Below, piece after piece: positions 62,409 through 64,000 of a stretch of DNA of 64,000 bases. Made by a program: the position numbers and the translations under genes. Each line of letters starts with the position of its first letter. Position 1 is the first letter of the stretch. The DNA is from Microvirga zambiensis WSM3693 (GTDB lineage: Bacteria; Pseudomonadota; Alphaproteobacteria; Rhizobiales; Beijerinckiaceae): the NCBI RefSeq assembly GCF_016735695.1, contig NZ_JAERQD010000034.1, forward strand, positions 1 to 64,000. The letters are read 5' to 3'. A model generated the notes under the pieces. It was not told the origin of the DNA and did no database searches. It saw nothing but the letters and a program-made list of their open reading frames with translations.

Positions 62409-63490
62409 TCGGCTCGCTCTTTTCCCTCGCCAAACCCGCCCTTCACGCACTCGATGCGGAAACGGCGCATCAGCTGACGATCCGTGCGCTGTCGCTGATG
62501 CCCATATCGACGGCACCTGCGGACGACGCGCGCCTCTCGGTCAATGTGTTCGACCGGCGCTTCCCCAATCCCGTCGGACTCGCTGCAGGCTTCGACAAGC
62601 AATGCGAGGTGCCGGATCAGCTTCTCGGCCTCGGCTTCGGCTTCGTCGAACTCGGCGGCGTCGTGCCGAAGCCGCAGGAGGGCAATCCCCGTCCGCGGGT
62701 GTTCCGGCTCGCGCGCGACGAAGCGGTGATCAACCGCTTCGGCCTCAACAGCGAGGGCCTCGATGCAGCGCGCCTGCGTCTCGTGAACCGCCGCGGCCGT
62801 CCGGGCATCGTCGGCGTCAACATCGGCGCCAACAAGGATTCGACGGATCGCATCGCCGATTACGTGCTCTGCATCGAGCGCCTGTGCGGGCTCGCCGATT
62901 TCCTGACCATCAACGTGTCGTCGCCGAACACGCCGGGCCTGCGCGACCTGCAGGGCGAGGCGTTCCTCGACGACCTGCTCGCGCGCAGCATCGATGCGCG
63001 CGACAAGGCGGATCACGGACGGCGCAAGACGATCATCCTGCTGAAGATCGCGCCGGACATTTCGCTCGACGCGCTCGATGCGATAGTCACCACGGCGCTG
63101 AGGCGTGGTGTCGACGGGCTTACCGTATCCAACACCACCATCGCCCGGCCCGACAACTTGCAGGAGAAGGAACTGGCTGCGGAAACCGGCGGGCTCTCGG
63201 GCAAGCCGTTGTTTGTCCCTTCGACGAGGATTCTTGCGGAAACCTTCCTGCGCGTGGAACGCCAGATCCCCCTCATCGGTGTGGGCGGTGTCGATTCAGC
63301 GGAGGCTGCCTGGGCCAAAACCCGCGCGGGGGCGAGCCTCGTTCAGCTCTATTCGGCGATGGTCTACAAGGGGCCAGGCCTCATCGGCGACATCAAGCGC
63401 GGACTCGTGCGGATTCTCGAAGCGGAAAAAACATCGCTCGCACAGGCCGTCGGTCGCGATGCCGTCGCAATCGCGCAGGGACGCTTCTAG
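62405..63490 (+). CDS. pyrD: Dihydroorotate dehydrogenase (quinone), class 2
   Basis: This 361-residue enzyme oxidises dihydroorotate to orotate in pyrimidine synthesis, passing electrons to quinone at the inner membrane. An N-terminal amphipathic helix (SLFSLAKPALHALDAETAHQL) is the membrane-binding part of class 2 enzymes. Other motifs are FPNPVGLAAGFDKQ, GFGFVELGGVVPKPQ, NRFGLNSEG, INVSSPNTPGL (with the active serine), LLKIAPD, VSNTTIARP and LIGVGGVDSAE. The start overlaps the DUF952 stop. Its TAG stop is the first base triplet of the palindromic repeat. Confidence 0.96.
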   Translation: MIGSLFSLAKPALHALDAETAHQLTIRALSLMPISTAPADDARLSVNVFDRRFPNPVGLAAGFDKQCEVPDQLLGLGFGFVELGGVVPKPQEGNPRPRVFRLARDEAVINRFGLNSEGLDAARLRLVNRRGRPGIVGVNIGANKDSTDRIADYVLCIERLCGLADFLTINVSSPNTPGLRDLQGEAFLDDLLARSIDARDKADHGRRKTIILLKIAPDISLDALDAIVTTALRRGVDGLTVSNTTIARPDNLQEKELAAETGGLSGKPLFVPSTRILAETFLRVERQIPLIGVGGVDSAEAAWAKTRAGASLVQLYSAMVYKGPGLIGDIKRGLVRILEAEKTSLAQAVGRDAVAIAQGRF

Positions 63491-63582
63491 AGCATTTTTC
63501 GGCGAAGTGGATCCGGTTCGCCGTCAAAAAATGCGGCAAAGCAAAGAGAAGAGCTGATTCCATGTCAGTGGAAACAGCTCTA
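63488..63582. repeat. TAGAGC palindromic repeat, copy 3
   Basis: It reads tagagcatttttcggcgaag, a partner cgccgtcaaaaaatgc, then gcaaagagaag, and ends with a stem gagctgattcca/tggaaacagctc. The left TAG is the pyrD stop. The right end (63580-63582) is the minus-strand TAG stop of the MATE gene. Confidence 0.88.
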
Positions 63583-64000
63583 AGGCGCGATGGAGGCGAA
63601 TGTCTTCCTGGCCAGCCGCGGATAGAGCAGGAACTGGCCGAGGCCCCGCGCGCTCAGGAAAGCGAGAAGGGCGATCCACAGCGCCGTGTTGCCGAGGCTG
63701 CCCGCAGCGAGGAGGACGGTGCCGTACAGGGCGAGGGCGACGACCATGAGATCGCGCATGGACCGGGTCCAGGTCGCACCGGTATAGATGCCGTCGAAGG
63801 CGAAGGCAGCGGCGCCGAAGAGGGGCGTCAGCGCCGCGAAGACCAGATATTCCCGCGCATAGGAGCGCACCTCCGCATTCGTCGACACGAAGTCGATGAA
63901 GGCGCCGCCGCCGATCAGGAAGAGCCCTGAGACCGCCATGCCGAAGCCGAGGCTCCATCCAAGGCTCAAGTTGATTGCACGGCGGAAGCTGCGCTCGTCG
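63580..64000 (-). CDS. MATE family efflux transporter, C-terminal part (cut by window edge)
   Basis: The frame stays open to the window edge and its last 140 residues are visible. They read FRRAINLSLGWSLGFGMAVSG, FIDFVSTNAEVRSYAREYLVF, PLFGAAAFAFDGIYTGATWT, RSMRDLMVVALALYG and ARGLGQFLLYPRLARKTF. These match the C-terminal membrane bundle of DinF-type MATE exporters, which use a cation gradient. The start lies beyond 64000. Confidence 0.88.
   Translation of the reverse strand, partial: DERSFRRAINLSLGWSLGFGMAVSGLFLIGGGAFIDFVSTNAEVRSYAREYLVFAALTPLFGAAAFAFDGIYTGATWTRSMRDLMVVALALYGTVLLAAGSLGNTALWIALLAFLSARGLGQFLLYPRLARKTFASIAP

Noticed and set aside
1..64000. Search by eye for CRISPR arrays and insertion sequences
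   Set aside because: No regularly spaced direct repeats and no transposase motif were seen; the TAGAGC repeats are dispersed and carry no gene.

Overview
The window looks like a GC-rich alphaproteobacterial chromosome, most likely Hyphomicrobiales and possibly Microvirga/Methylobacteriaceae-like; the genus is inference. The evidence is a circularly permuted two-piece tmRNA gene with an ANDN-type tag, four GTTC-N7-GTTC boxes (the alphaproteobacterial LexA operator), a class I lysyl-tRNA synthetase, and three copies of a TAGAGCATTTTTCGGCGAA palindromic repeat of a kind common in this order. No intact transposase, phage structural gene or CRISPR array is visible.

Layout. 1-5.7 kb is worn accessory DNA. 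The 3' end of tRNA-fMet is followed by the tail of a large serine recombinase, a LysE exporter fragment with an in-frame stop and an AraC fragment; between them are an intact class III nucleotide cyclase, an alpha/beta hydrolase and an AraC regulator. 5.8-13.1 kb (minus strand) holds an overlapping adaptor-pump-adaptor RND efflux operon and a pentapeptide-like membrane protein. 13.5-25.9 kb is a block of transport genes: an AbgT transporter with an M20 peptidase, an SLC13 permease with TrkA-C domains, a rearranged Mrp/MBH-type cation/proton antiporter operon ending in a 1032-residue fusion of two antiporter subunits, and a second SLC13 permease. 26-32.6 kb holds a nonsense-interrupted CYTH gene, a secreted dienelactone-hydrolase-like enzyme, and a cold-shock/translation group (cspA, a shortened Csp paralogue, rpsU, an extra infA). 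A shared leader sequence precedes the short csp and infA, and a weaker version precedes cspA. The split tmRNA is at 33.4-33.8 kb. 34.8-45.8 kb carries membrane and stress functions: a lone ABC transmembrane subunit, a Tat-exported amidohydrolase, an MFS exporter, glutaminase, DUF1269, a membrane metallophosphoesterase, an AI-2E family exporter, HdeD and a glycine-zipper lipoprotein.

45.9-56.3 kb is the most interesting part, a recombination/repair island. It encodes an SSB, a helix-hairpin-helix protein, an SbcC/Rad50-like ATPase whose lobes are in circularly permuted order (Walker B lobe first, Walker A lobe second, CxxC hook near the C-terminus), an SbcD-like nuclease overlapping it by ATGA, a possible TnsA-like protein, a possible single-strand-annealing protein and a RecD2-type helicase. 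Four LexA boxes lie in front of its transcription units. The proposed model is an SOS-induced end-processing and annealing system, similar in concept to phage T4 gp46/gp47 plus SSB.

56.4-64 kb returns to ordinary chromosome: glycosyltransferase, periplasmic solute-binding protein, lysS, an S24-like repressor lacking the catalytic serine, a DUF952 protein coupled to pyrD, and a MATE exporter cut by the window edge. Two copies of the repeat sit between convergent genes here and supply the TAG stop codon to both neighbours.
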